From contig JAFSKV010000023.1 in assembly GCA_017448795.1 (NCBI GenBank), positions 54,547 through 118,546 on the forward strand: a stretch of DNA of 64,000 bases. The letters run 5' to 3'. Positions 10,708 to 19,550 of this stretch are shown here, piece after piece; within the stretch, counting starts at the first letter, position 1, and the number at the start of each line of letters is the position of its first letter. A model generated the notes under the pieces. It saw only the letters and a program-made list of their open reading frames with translations. It was not told the origin of the DNA and made no database searches. Position numbers and translations under genes: made by a program. This DNA comes from Synergistaceae bacterium. GTDB taxonomy: Bacteria; Synergistota; Synergistia; Synergistales; Aminobacteriaceae.

Positions 10708-12597
10708 ATGATATACCTAGTTATAGGCTTGTTCATCGCAGTGGCAGTAGGAGCGTTCTTGCGCCAGCAGTCAGGCCGCTCGTCTCAGGAAACACAGGAA
10801 GCTCCCCCGGAAGCCCCCGCAGAAGTTAATCCTGAGTCGCTTGACCTGCCGGATGTCGAAATAATGGAGGATGACGACGAAGGACTCGTGCTGTCAGCAA
10901 AACCAGTAACAGCCCCCGACATGGCCGCCACCGCCACATATTCAGCCCACGCCCCGGCAGGCGAGGACTCACCCTACGGACTTTCCTCAGAACCCAAGAA
11001 ACAAGCTCAGGCAAAAGCCAACCTCCTCCGGTGGTGCGGAAGAACAGGGAATGTCCAAGTCGGCAACATAGTAGTCCCCGGCCCTGTCGCTTACTGGTCG
11101 AACGGTGAACCCGCAACCCCTGAGCCCTCGTGCATCAACATTGAGCTTCCCGTCGAGTTTCCGCAGAAGGGAGAGCAATTGCCAGCTGACGGCGCGGAGT
11201 CCTATCAGGCCATGACACCAATTCAGCGCGGGATATATCTCACCTGGCTTTCCGGCGCTAGGATTCAGCCACCGCTTCACATGTGCTACCCGGCAATCTG
11301 GCTTTACGGCATCGAGCGCAGGACTATTGTCGACAAACTGGACTTGGGTATGTGCATCAACGAGGCATTCAGGCTGCTGCCGCTGTTACGGTGGGACGCT
11401 CTCCGGGATAATCTCGTCAGGTTCATCACGTGGCTGGCGATAAAAGTATGGCTGCCGGATGAAGACCTGCTCGCACTCTGCAAGCGCCTCGACTCAGTCC
11501 CTGAAGGACTCCTCGACATCCTCCTGAACTCGTACGCAAACTCAATGCTGCCCCTGCCGTCAGCAGTAGCCTTCACTGTCGTACGGACATGCGCCAAACT
11601 TCACCGCGAGGGTCAGCCCCAAGTCAACCACTCAGACGAAGCACTACAGAAATTCACGCCCATCTACAAGGAGCTGTGCAAGGGCGGACTCATCCTCATA
11701 AAGCCTCAAGCCGTCCTCAAAGTCTCCTACAAGCCCGCTAATCCCTCAGTCAGTCTCAGCAAGAAAGACAACGAGTCAGTAGAGATTCCTGACTTTTTCG
11801 CCGACCTGTCTATCTTCAAGTCGCTTGTTGACTCGTGGGAAGTCTTCCTTGAAGCGAACAAGGCCGCCGAGCCAATGCCCAACCTTGCCAGCATTGAGGA
11901 ACGCCCGGACTTCGAGGGGTTCATCAAGACTCTCAGGCCTGAAGGAAGCGACCTGCCATTAATCGCGACGCTTGGGAATCTCGGAAAGCTCATGAAGTTC
12001 AGCACATCGCCTGACGTGAAGCTCAACGGCAAGGAACGCAAGGCCATCGTTGACACAGCGCAGGTTGAGGGCTGGCAGATTCTCCCGGACCTGGGCATCT
12101 CAGGCCGCGAGTACAACTGGAACGACAAGATTCTCTTCACTGAGCTTGCGCCGGGCACCCACCTGTCGCAGTCTTACCGGGTAGCGTCGTTCATCCTTGA
12201 GTTCATGTGCGCGTCGATTGCGGCGGATGAAGATATTGTGTTCGAGCCTCTCAGACGGAGGATGAATGATTACTTTGCGCTGACTGACGAGGACAACATG
12301 AGGCTTGAGGCACAGAAGCCGCTGAATCTGCCCACGCAGTACGGCCCGGAATATTACGGGGATTTCCTGTGCTCGTGGCTGTCTGAGAGTGAGCGCAAGA
12401 GCATCAAGGGGCTGATACTTCAGGCGGTTGACTTCATGCCAGGTTACGGCGGAAATCCTGAAGTGAACTCGATACTTTGCGAGGTGCTGAGACTCAAGGA
12501 GGACGAAGAGCCGACTCAGGAGGAACTAGCCAAGACTTCCAGCGCGTGGGGAAGTGAAGTGCTTAACCTGATGACGCTTCTGTTCAAGAGCAACTGA
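10708..12597 (+). CDS. TerB_N-domain-like protein with N-terminal membrane anchor
   Basis: A 629-residue protein with one hydrophobic N-terminal segment (IYLVIGLFIAVAVGAFL), a disordered acidic and proline-rich stretch (about 25-105) and a large helical body. The block AMTPIQRGIYLTWLSGARIQPPL followed by WLYGIERRTIVDKL resembles the TerB_N domain seen next to TerB in tellurite-resistance and stress-related proteins. The C-terminal half may correspond to TerB_C. It lies 21 bases after the DUF2156 gene and is probably in the same transcript. The function is unknown. The family link rests on that one motif block. Confidence 0.6.
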   Translation: MIYLVIGLFIAVAVGAFLRQQSGRSSQETQEAPPEAPAEVNPESLDLPDVEIMEDDDEGLVLSAKPVTAPDMAATATYSAHAPAGEDSPYGLSSEPKKQAQAKANLLRWCGRTGNVQVGNIVVPGPVAYWSNGEPATPEPSCINIELPVEFPQKGEQLPADGAESYQAMTPIQRGIYLTWLSGARIQPPLHMCYPAIWLYGIERRTIVDKLDLGMCINEAFRLLPLLRWDALRDNLVRFITWLAIKVWLPDEDLLALCKRLDSVPEGLLDILLNSYANSMLPLPSAVAFTVVRTCAKLHREGQPQVNHSDEALQKFTPIYKELCKGGLILIKPQAVLKVSYKPANPSVSLSKKDNESVEIPDFFADLSIFKSLVDSWEVFLEANKAAEPMPNLASIEERPDFEGFIKTLRPEGSDLPLIATLGNLGKLMKFSTSPDVKLNGKERKAIVDTAQVEGWQILPDLGISGREYNWNDKILFTELAPGTHLSQSYRVASFILEFMCASIAADEDIVFEPLRRRMNDYFALTDEDNMRLEAQKPLNLPTQYGPEYYGDFLCSWLSESERKSIKGLILQAVDFMPGYGGNPEVNSILCEVLRLKEDEEPTQEELAKTSSAWGSEVLNLMTLLFKSN

Positions 12598-12606
12598 CCG
12601 CGAGAC

Positions 12607-12642
12607 CCTGCCCGGTGATTCTGTGGGTGATTGCCGGGCGGG
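12607..12642. terminator. hairpin between convergent genes
   Basis: CCTGCCCGG and CCGGGCGGG can pair over nine bases (one G-T) around an 18-base loop, placed exactly between two convergent genes. There is no T tract on either strand, so termination here would be weak or factor-dependent. Confidence 0.45.
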
Positions 12643-13557
12643 TTAATCCTCATCGTAGAACGGCAATTGTCCTTCCTTCACGCTTATGCTGACCCCGTAC
12701 TGAATGAATCTCTGAACGGCGGGCGTGAGGTAATGCTCCTCCGAATGAACAACATATATCGTCCTGTAACAGTCATCACCCTTCACAGGTATCACATCAA
12801 TATCGTAATTCTTCAGCGAGTATATCGAGGCTACGAACGACACCCCGAACCCCTCGGCGACAAGAGCGGCTATTGAGTCCTCATCGGGGGCTTTGGCCGT
12901 GATTTTGGGCGACAGTCCGGCGCGGTCAAGGAACATGTGAATCAGAGAGTGAAGCCCGGCCTCGTCCGTGTAGTCGACATAGGGGTACTCGGTCAGCTCC
13001 GCAAGCTCAATCTCCTTCCTTCCCGAAAGCTCATGACCCCTCGGCACAATCCCGACAAGCTCCTGCCTCATCAGCGGTATGTACGTTATCCCCGGCATGA
13101 CAGGCTCCATCGTGCAGACTCCAACGTCAAACCTTCCCCGCTGGATTCCCTCGATGATTCGCGGTGATGATGCCTGATGAAAGTGGAAGCGGCACTGCCC
13201 GTTCTCCGGGATTTCGAGGAACTCACGCGCCATTTTTGGGACGAGCATTTTCCCGAACGGCGTATTGTACGCGAGATCTATATGCCCTGTGTCGCCCCGT
13301 GCGAACATCCTAGTCTTGTCCGTGATGAAGTCTATCTGCTCAAGCAACGGCTGTATCTGCTGATGGTAATACTTCCCGTAGCGTGTCAGCTCAATGTGCC
13401 TTCCCTTGCGCTCAAACAGGAGGAAGCCGAGTTCGTCCTCAAGGTGTGCTATTGCGCTGCTGAGTGAGGGCTGCGCTATTCGGAGATATTTTGCCGCCCG
13501 CCTGAAGCTGAGTTCCTTTGCCGTCTCGCAGAAATAACGTAGCTGCTGAAGTGTCAT
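12643..13557 (-). CDS. LysR-family transcriptional regulator
   Basis: A typical LysR regulator of about 304 residues: N-terminal winged helix-turn-helix (LRYFCETAKELSFRRAAKYL and QPSLSSAIAHLEDELGFLLF) and a C-terminal periplasmic-binding-like effector domain with the LTRYGKYYHQQIQPLL linker. The start at 13557 is chosen because GGGAGGCAGGC precedes it and MTLQQLRYF is the standard family start. It is divergent from the aroD-transporter operon across a 132-bp spacer, so the likely target is that operon. The effector is probably the transported compound or a related metabolite (inference). Confidence 0.92.
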   Translation of the reverse strand: MTLQQLRYFCETAKELSFRRAAKYLRIAQPSLSSAIAHLEDELGFLLFERKGRHIELTRYGKYYHQQIQPLLEQIDFITDKTRMFARGDTGHIDLAYNTPFGKMLVPKMAREFLEIPENGQCRFHFHQASSPRIIEGIQRGRFDVGVCTMEPVMPGITYIPLMRQELVGIVPRGHELSGRKEIELAELTEYPYVDYTDEAGLHSLIHMFLDRAGLSPKITAKAPDEDSIAALVAEGFGVSFVASIYSLKNYDIDVIPVKGDDCYRTIYVVHSEEHYLTPAVQRFIQYGVSISVKEGQLPFYDED

Positions 13558-13689
13558 TGCCTGCCTGCCTCCCGTCATGATAGCCTGAACATGTCAAAAC
13601 GTTCAAGAATTGGTATTAGATATAGTATAAACCTTATGCTAAGATTAGCCATTCCAAAATTTGCCATAACAACAGGAGGATTCACCATC
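13558..13689. promoter_or_regulatory. divergent LysR/aroD promoter region
   Basis: An AT-rich spacer between divergent genes. TATAGTATAAACC and TGCTAAGAT (around 13621-13645) are the best -10-like candidates for aroD, and AGGAGGA at 13674-13680 is its ribosome site. I see no single perfect LysR T-N11-A dyad. Confidence 0.45.
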
Positions 13690-14481
13690 ATGAAGACACT
13701 CAATGTGCGCAATGTCGAGCTCGGGGCAGGAGTCCCCAAGACAATTGTCCCGATCGTCGCAAAAACAAAAGCCGACATCCTCACCAAAGCCGCCGAAATC
13801 ACCAAACTTCCCGCCGACCTCGTGGAATGGAGAGCCGACTTCTACGCTGACCTGATGAACACGCCCGCCCTTCTTGAGACGCTCAAGGCACTGCGCGGGA
13901 CTCTCGGCAGCACTCCCATACTGTTCACCATCCGCACCAAGCCGGAAGGAGGAGAGATTGCCCCCAAGTTCGAGGATTACGCCGCGGCTAATCTTGCCGT
14001 CGCGAAGTCAGGGGACGCTGACCTTGTTGACGTGGAAATGTTCTGGGGTAATACTGACTGGAACGCCAAAGCCTCCGACGTGTCAGCGAAACTCACCGCC
14101 GAAATCCACAAAGCAGGCTGTCTCGTTGTCGGCTCAAGGCACAACTTCTCGGCCACCCCGTCAGCAAACGAAATCGTCGCCACCCTCACGCACCAGAAAG
14201 AAGCAAATGCAGACATGCCCAAAGCCGCAGTTATGCCCAAGTCAAAAGCTGACGTTCTCGCAGTGATTGCCGCTTCCGTTGAGTTCGAGAAGCTCACTGA
14301 CCGCCCGTTCCTCACAATCTCTATGGGGCCTCTTGGGATGATGAGCCGGGTTGCGTGTGAGTTGTCCGGGTCATGCATGACGTTCGGGGCAGCAGGACAG
14401 ACTTCCGCGCCTGGTCAAATTCAGGTCGGCGAGTTGAAGGAAATGCTCACGAGGATTCACAACGCGCAGGCAGGTGCATAA
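13690..14481 (+). CDS. aroD: type I 3-dehydroquinate dehydratase
   Basis: Converts 3-dehydroquinate to 3-dehydroshikimate by a Schiff-base mechanism in the cytoplasm. Seen: VEWRADFY (about residue 42, substrate-binding Glu-Arg), the catalytic His in VVGSRHNFSATPS, the Schiff-base Lys in KAAVMPKSKAD, and the C-terminal ISMGPLGMMSR and SGSCMTFGAAGQTSAPGQI loops. At 263 residues it has the usual length. The ATG at 13690 follows AGGAGGA. It is the first gene of an operon with an uptake system and faces a LysR gene. This points to breakdown or scavenging of quinate- or shikimate-like compounds at least as much as to aromatic biosynthesis. That reading is inference. Confidence 0.93.
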   Translation: MKTLNVRNVELGAGVPKTIVPIVAKTKADILTKAAEITKLPADLVEWRADFYADLMNTPALLETLKALRGTLGSTPILFTIRTKPEGGEIAPKFEDYAAANLAVAKSGDADLVDVEMFWGNTDWNAKASDVSAKLTAEIHKAGCLVVGSRHNFSATPSANEIVATLTHQKEANADMPKAAVMPKSKADVLAVIAASVEFEKLTDRPFLTISMGPLGMMSRVACELSGSCMTFGAAGQTSAPGQIQVGELKEMLTRIHNAQAGA

Positions 14482-14482
14482 C

Positions 14483-15424
14483 ATGAAGAGATTGCTTGCT
14501 TGTGTCATGGCCGCTGTGCTGTGGGCAGGAAGTGCTTACGGCGCGCAGGGCATAATCGGATGGGCTGAAGGCGGCGGGACTGATACCCTCATGAGGCTTC
14601 TTGCGTCCCAGATGAGCGGAGTTACCACCGTCAACAAAACAGGACTTGCCGGAGCTGTGGCGACAAATTTCGTCTACAACCTTCCTGCTGACGGTGAGAC
14701 CCTCCTAATGAACGCCGAGAATCCCACGCTCTACAAGCTGCTTGGTTATGGTGATGTCGACTACAGCGGGTTTGAGTGCGTTCTTCTTGCCGCTACTGAG
14801 GTTGTGGGCGTTATTGTCCCGGCAAACTCGAAGTGGCAGACGTTCACAGAGATCGTCAACGCCGCGAAGGAAGGCCGCGAAATCGTCGAGGCAACCACGA
14901 ACATCGGCGGAATGCCCTGGACGCTCACCGCGATGCTCGGCAGCATAACGGGCGCGAGTTTCGTTCAGGAATGGTACGCGGGAGACTTGGCCGCAAGGGA
15001 CGCTGTTATTGACGGCAAGGCTGACTTCACGTTCTGCAAGCTCCAGATGGGGCGCGAGGCTTTCAGGGACGGAAAACTGCGCTTCATCTCACTCATCGCG
15101 AAATCCCCCGTTGAAGGCTGGAATGTCCCCCTCATCACTGAGGAATACCCGGCGTTTGCGGACAATCTCCCCTGGGGGCCGTTCTATGGAGTCTTCGTGA
15201 AGAAGGGAACTCCCGCTGAGGTTGTCGACAGGTGGAAGAAGGCTTTTGCTGACGCGTACAAGTCCGAGGCGTTCCAGAAGTTTCTTGCAGAGTCGAGGAT
15301 GGAGGGGCTTGGACTGAGCGGAGACGAGGCCATGAAGTATATTGATGAGTGGCAGGCAAGGACTCTCGCTGTCCTGTCGAAAGCAAAACTCAACATGAAT
15401 TTCAGGTTTAACGCAGGGGAGTGA
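14483..15424 (+). CDS. TctC/Bug-type periplasmic substrate-binding protein
   Basis: A 313-residue exported binding protein. The signal peptide is MKRLLACVMAAVLWAGSAYG with cleavage near AYG-AQG. The mature part begins GWAEGGGTDTLMRLLA and continues VVNKTGLAGAV, the pattern of TctC (Bug) receptors that bind carboxylates and aromatic acids through two water-bridged loops. The spacing of the NPTLYKLLGY and LAATEVVGVIV segments agrees. It starts two bases after aroD ends. The permease genes that follow look like TRAP (DctQ/DctM), not TctA/TctB, which is an unusual pairing. The start at 14483 is chosen because it gives a clean signal peptide. Confidence 0.85.
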   Translation: MKRLLACVMAAVLWAGSAYGAQGIIGWAEGGGTDTLMRLLASQMSGVTTVNKTGLAGAVATNFVYNLPADGETLLMNAENPTLYKLLGYGDVDYSGFECVLLAATEVVGVIVPANSKWQTFTEIVNAAKEGREIVEATTNIGGMPWTLTAMLGSITGASFVQEWYAGDLAARDAVIDGKADFTFCKLQMGREAFRDGKLRFISLIAKSPVEGWNVPLITEEYPAFADNLPWGPFYGVFVKKGTPAEVVDRWKKAFADAYKSEAFQKFLAESRMEGLGLSGDEAMKYIDEWQARTLAVLSKAKLNMNFRFNAGE

Positions 15425-15429
15425 GAGAC

Positions 15430-15867
15430 ATGATACGAAAAGGCAACATCGACATCAACCTAATATTCTTCATCTTCATGCTGATATGCGTTGCGACTCT
15501 GGTCGACATAATACCGGGCGTGAATGGCAGCATATGGGCGGTGAGGCTTTACGGTCTCGTGTGCTTGGTTGGCGTGGTGTTCTGCGCTCGCAAGGGGCTG
15601 TTCATGGCTATAGACTCGTTCGTCCTCCTTTACCCCGAAAAGCTGCAGAAGACCCTTGTCCGTCTCAACCAGATACTCATGCTCGCGGGCTATGTCCTGC
15701 TTGAAGCCGCGCTGATTGCCGGGTTCAGACAGTACCTCGCGGATGATCTGTTCTCGTCAGCCTCGTTCGATGACAAGTGGAACGGAGTCCTCTACGTCCT
15801 CTCACTGCTCGTTTATCCCGTGTCATTGCTCTTCCTTGTGCGGGACATGTTCAGGAAGGGGGAATAA
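15430..15867 (+). CDS. small TRAP-type permease subunit (DctQ-like)
   Basis: A 145-residue protein with four hydrophobic segments (about 10-30, 38-55, 80-103 and 117-138). Between the second and third lies ARKGLFMAIDSFVLLYPEKL, which resembles the cytoplasmic loop of DctQ subunits of TRAP transporters. GGGGAG just upstream and the ATG at 15430 fix the start, which overlaps the end of the binding-protein gene's ribosome site. It is four bases before the large permease gene, so the two are surely made together. Confidence 0.72.
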   Translation: MIRKGNIDINLIFFIFMLICVATLVDIIPGVNGSIWAVRLYGLVCLVGVVFCARKGLFMAIDSFVLLYPEKLQKTLVRLNQILMLAGYVLLEAALIAGFRQYLADDLFSSASFDDKWNGVLYVLSLLVYPVSLLFLVRDMFRKGE

Positions 15868-15870
15868 TTT

Positions 15871-17154
15871 ATGCTGGTTACTGTGTTTGTGGTGCTGTTC
15901 TTCCTGATGCTCGCGCTTGGGCTGCCTATATTCTTCAGCATGGTGCTGTCATCAGCTCTGCCATTGTTCCCGGACTTGATTTCGTTCGTTCAGTTCGCGG
16001 GCTGGTCGGTCGCAAAAACGATGAACGCCACAGGAGTCCCGATAGTCCTGTTCATCATAGCGGGGCAGGTCATGTCGAGCGGCAAGCTCACGGAGAAAAT
16101 CTATGACGTGTTCAACTACTTCCTCGGAGCAAAGACGGGGTTCATGCCTATAGTCTGCATATTGACGGCCATGTTCTACAGCTCGATTTCAGGGAGCGCA
16201 ACCGCTGTAACCGCCGCTGTCGGTGGAATGTGCCTGCCATTGCTGATTGAGATGGGCTACGACAACGCCTTCTGCACGTCCATCCTGATGTGCGCGGGAG
16301 TGCTGGGCTTCCTCATCCCTCCTAGCACACCCCTCACTGTCGTAATCGGACTCGCTGATTTGGACCTCACAACCGGGTATTACGGCGGGGCGGTCTTGGG
16401 CGTTGCTATAGGCTTGATGCTGATAGTGTACGCGTACTTGTACTGCCTCATCAACGGCAACGGCAACCCTGAAGTCATAATGTCCCACCACAACAAGATA
16501 AGGGCAATGGGTTTCGCAAAAGTCTTCTCTGACGGAATATGGGCACTGATGTCCCCGCTAATCATACTCGGAGGAATCTTCAGCGGACTGTTCACGGTAG
16601 CGCAGGCGGCTGTTGTCTCGGTTGTTTACGGGGCTATAGTCAGCGTGATGATCTACAAGACTTTGACGTGGAAGCAGTGCATCGCCACAATCAAGGAAGG
16701 CCTCGAAGTCGCTGTGCCGCTGCTGGTGGTGCTTTTCGCGGCTAACATACTCAGCTCGTGCCTTGAGGCTCTGAACGCGGCAACGGTTATCGCGGGGTTA
16801 ATCGAGAAATCCGGGGCGGGGGCTATGCTTGTTACGTTCATGATTATGGCAGCACTGTTCGTGCTTGGCATGTTCATGGACTCTGGGACTGCGTGCTACA
16901 TGCTCGTGCCTATAGTGCTTCCTGTGGCGTTCCGTCTTGGGGTTGAGCCGTATCACCTTCTTGTGGGGATGGTCGGGATTCAGAGCATAGGGCTTGTTAC
17001 TCCTCCTGTAGGGCTCGCGCTGTTCACGATGCTGCCGATCTCGAAGCTGTCAGTCGGCGAGATAAGCAAAAAGCTGTGGGTGCCGCTGATACTGTTCATC
17101 CTGATGTGCTTTGTGTTCACGATGTTCCCCGGCCTCACGTCATGGATAAGCTGA
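15871..17154 (+). CDS. large TRAP-type permease subunit (DctM-like)
   Basis: A 427-residue membrane protein with about 12 hydrophobic segments, the length and pattern of DctM, the ion-coupled channel subunit of TRAP transporters. Family-type segments are FFSMVLSSALPLF, MFYSSISGSATAVTAAVGG (first helix hairpin), GFLIPPSTPLTVVIG, MFMDSGTACYMLVPIVLPV and GIQSIGLVTPPVGLALF. AGGAAGGGGGAA precedes ATG. With its DctQ partner and the TctC-type receptor it should form one uptake system for a carboxylate, possibly quinate or shikimate given aroD upstream (inference). Confidence 0.9.
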   Translation: MLVTVFVVLFFLMLALGLPIFFSMVLSSALPLFPDLISFVQFAGWSVAKTMNATGVPIVLFIIAGQVMSSGKLTEKIYDVFNYFLGAKTGFMPIVCILTAMFYSSISGSATAVTAAVGGMCLPLLIEMGYDNAFCTSILMCAGVLGFLIPPSTPLTVVIGLADLDLTTGYYGGAVLGVAIGLMLIVYAYLYCLINGNGNPEVIMSHHNKIRAMGFAKVFSDGIWALMSPLIILGGIFSGLFTVAQAAVVSVVYGAIVSVMIYKTLTWKQCIATIKEGLEVAVPLLVVLFAANILSSCLEALNAATVIAGLIEKSGAGAMLVTFMIMAALFVLGMFMDSGTACYMLVPIVLPVAFRLGVEPYHLLVGMVGIQSIGLVTPPVGLALFTMLPISKLSVGEISKKLWVPLILFILMCFVFTMFPGLTSWIS

Positions 17155-17165
17155 GGGGGTGAGTG

Positions 17166-17429
17166 ATGATGAGTGAGAAGAGAGAATGCCCGGCGTGTCA
17201 TGTGAAACTTGAGGAGAGATCCGAAGGGTACGCGATGGGAAGCGCGCTGACTCTCAACAGGCTTCATGCTGACATATACACATGTCCGGAGTGCCGGAGG
17301 ATATTCCTGTATGAGAGTGAGGGCGACAGGATGGTGAAGTGCCCTGTGTGCGGGAACATGCACCATGCGGGGGAAAAATGCCTGTTCTGCGCGCTGAATG
17401 AGGTTCAGGGAGCAAATGCGGCCAGTTAG
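17166..17429 (+). CDS. small zinc-ribbon protein
   Basis: An 87-residue protein with four Cys pairs (CPAC, CPEC, CPVC, CLFC), enough to build two zinc ribbons. It starts 11 bases after the DctM gene with GAGGGGGTG as ribosome site, so it closes the aroD-transporter operon. Its last four bases overlap the convergent glycosyltransferase gene. No enzymatic residues are visible. It may help regulate or assemble something, but no function can be assigned. Confidence 0.75.
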   Translation: MMSEKRECPACHVKLEERSEGYAMGSALTLNRLHADIYTCPECRRIFLYESEGDRMVKCPVCGNMHHAGEKCLFCALNEVQGANAAS

Positions 17430-18475
17430 GCTGTAGTGTGAAAATTGCAGGCGGTCTCAGGGATGGGATCGCCGATTTTTTTGCGGTAATACCCCTCAAC
17501 CCTCCCGGTCATCTCATCAACCGTGATAATCTTCCCAGCATCAAACCTTCCAGCCTCCCCCGACACAATAAACCTCTCTATCGCCTCCCGCCATTTCCCC
17601 ACATCCCCCGCAGGCACTAAGTCCCCCTCCGCAAACTCCCTCAGTGCCTCCAAGTCCGAAGCAATCACGGGCAGACCAACACTCAGAGCCTCAAGCACAA
17701 CTAAGCCCATACCCTCACTGTATGACGGGAAAATCAGGCACGACGACCGGGCCATGTACTCCTCAACTTCCGGCCTGTCCTTGTCGCCCAAAAACCTGAC
17801 ACGCCCGGAAATACCAAGCTCCTCCGCAAGCCCCTCAAGATTCCCGCGCTCCCCGCCCTCACCAAGAACATCAAGCGTCCACTCATACCCCTTCAGCCCC
17901 GCCGACGCCCTCAAAGCCACGTCCAAACCCTTAAGGTGAGTCAGCCGCCCGACAGCAAGAAACCTCGTGCCTTCATGCGGGAAATCTTCATGCCTCAGAC
18001 TGGGGGGGATTATTCCGTTGGGGATTATCACTGTGTCAGAAGGAAGGTGATTGACTAGGTGGGACTTCACGGCCTGCGAGATGCATATTGCTCCGTCAGC
18101 ATGTCTCAGCGGGATTATCCCCAAATTCAGCGAGTACAGCGCATGTGCCGTAACCACCCAAGGGACTCCAGTCATCCCCGACATAACCCACGAAATCCAC
18201 GCAGGCACCCTAGAATGTGCGTGTATTATGTCCCAGTGATATTTTGCGTTGAGACGGGCAAGCCTCACTGCACAGGCTATTATTGCCGCGGGGTTCTTCT
18301 TGTCGGCGGGCATGTGTAAGATTCTTGCTGACGGGGGGAGTTTGTGTTCCAGCCTTCCGCCCGATGATGCAAGTGTTACTTCATGGCCGCGTTCCGTCAT
18401 TCCGCGTATGAGGTTGAGGACGTGAATCTCAGTTCCTCCCTCGTCAAAGCCGGGCATAACGTAGAGTATTCTCAT
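17426..18475 (-). CDS. GT4-family glycosyltransferase
   Basis: A GT-B-fold glycosyltransferase of about 349 residues. The N-terminal half starts RILYVMPGFDEGGTEIHVLNL, with the Gly-rich acceptor loop. The C-terminal half has FLAVGRLTHLKGLDVALRA and the donor-binding E-x7-E motif SEGMGLVVLEALSVGLPVIAS. The start at 18475 is directly after the stop of the upstream ELM1-like gene; no good ribosome site is seen, so translation is probably coupled. It is the last gene of the Kdo operon, so it likely adds a sugar to lipopolysaccharide core or another surface glycan. Donor and acceptor are unknown. Confidence 0.88.
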   Translation of the reverse strand: MRILYVMPGFDEGGTEIHVLNLIRGMTERGHEVTLASSGGRLEHKLPPSARILHMPADKKNPAAIIACAVRLARLNAKYHWDIIHAHSRVPAWISWVMSGMTGVPWVVTAHALYSLNLGIIPLRHADGAICISQAVKSHLVNHLPSDTVIIPNGIIPPSLRHEDFPHEGTRFLAVGRLTHLKGLDVALRASAGLKGYEWTLDVLGEGGERGNLEGLAEELGISGRVRFLGDKDRPEVEEYMARSSCLIFPSYSEGMGLVVLEALSVGLPVIASDLEALREFAEGDLVPAGDVGKWREAIERFIVSGEAGRFDAGKIITVDEMTGRVEGYYRKKIGDPIPETACNFHTTA

Positions 18476-18476
18476 T

Positions 18477-19550
18477 CTAGCTGTGGTGAAGTATCCAGTC
18501 GGCGGCGCGCTTGGCCTCGTTGAAGTCCAGTCCGTGCTTCTGTTCGTCAGCCTCAAAGAACCGCGGGTAATGGAAATCAGTCCCGAAATCCTCAATCAAT
18601 CCCCTTTGCGCAAATTTCGCGAACATCTCATCAAACCTTCTCGCCCCGTAACCTAACATGTGCTTGATTGGATCGGTCGTGCGCGGAAGACGTATCAGTC
18701 CCACCTTATGCCCGGCCGTAACAGCCTCCGAGACCATAGACACAGAGTCTTCTGTTACTAGGACATGAGTCGCTGCCCCTAATATTGCCGTGATTGAGTT
18801 CTGGTTTGGTGTGCGCGAATACAGGAACATGTACTCCACGTTGGGATTGCCGCTGAAGATTTCTTCCACTGTGTTCTCGACACCCTCGCCTGTCCTGCGT
18901 GAGGTCGTTATGAGAAATTTTGCGTCCTTTATGCGCTCAAGCTGTGTGAGAACGTCCTTTGCCCAACGCGAATTTATGCGGTAATTAGCGTCGCTCCCTC
19001 CTATGAGGATTGCTACTACCTTGCGGCCTTCGAGGTCTTTCCCGGCGAAATAGTGCGAGGCTATCTCCTTGAGGGCGGGGGAGTAAATGTGGTTGGGCGC
19101 GCCCAGTGTCGTTATCACCTTCCCGGTCTTGAGGTCGGGCTTATCGTGTTCCGGGACTATGGCGTAATCGAACGGCTTTATCCCCAAGACTGACGGGGTC
19201 ATGAGGACGGCGCATTTGTTGTGTGTTGCTTTGGCGAGAGCGAGGCAGAACGGCGCGGCTTTGCTTCCGGCTGATATGAATAACGTTGTTCCTTCCTCGT
19301 ACTTCTTGTAGCGAATCCCGAAAGATTTCAGCCATTCCCGCGAGAATGCCCCCCCGTGAACCGTCAGCCCCCTCACAAAAAGTTTCAGCTTCAATACGCG
19401 GTCAAATATGGACATCGCTGGTATGTTGACCGCTACAGGGTCTATCTTCGTCCCCTCAAGCCTCTCCATCCATTCGGCGACTCCTAATGACTGGTGAAGA
19501 TGCCCCCTTATTCCGTCGCTGACTATTACCGTCCTCCTAAATTTCGGCAT
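18477..19550 (-). CDS. ELM1/GtrOC1-family putative glycosyltransferase
   Basis: A 357-residue protein that matches the ELM1-like family (DUF1022), named for a plant mitochondrial fission factor but common next to bacterial lipopolysaccharide genes. Family-like parts are VIVSDGIRGHLHQSLGVAEW at the N-terminus, ISAGSKAAPFCLALAKATHN, KVVAILIGGSDANYRI, FLITTSRRTGEGVE and LVTEDSVSMVSEAVTAGHKVGLI. The last two look like a GT-B donor site. It overlaps the 3' end of kdsB by 14 bases. A role in building the Kdo-containing core is the natural inference, and its chemistry is not established from sequence. Confidence 0.8.
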   Translation of the reverse strand: MPKFRRTVIVSDGIRGHLHQSLGVAEWMERLEGTKIDPVAVNIPAMSIFDRVLKLKLFVRGLTVHGGAFSREWLKSFGIRYKKYEEGTTLFISAGSKAAPFCLALAKATHNKCAVLMTPSVLGIKPFDYAIVPEHDKPDLKTGKVITTLGAPNHIYSPALKEIASHYFAGKDLEGRKVVAILIGGSDANYRINSRWAKDVLTQLERIKDAKFLITTSRRTGEGVENTVEEIFSGNPNVEYMFLYSRTPNQNSITAILGAATHVLVTEDSVSMVSEAVTAGHKVGLIRLPRTTDPIKHMLGYGARRFDEMFAKFAQRGLIEDFGTDFHYPRFFEADEQKHGLDFNEAKRAADWILHHS

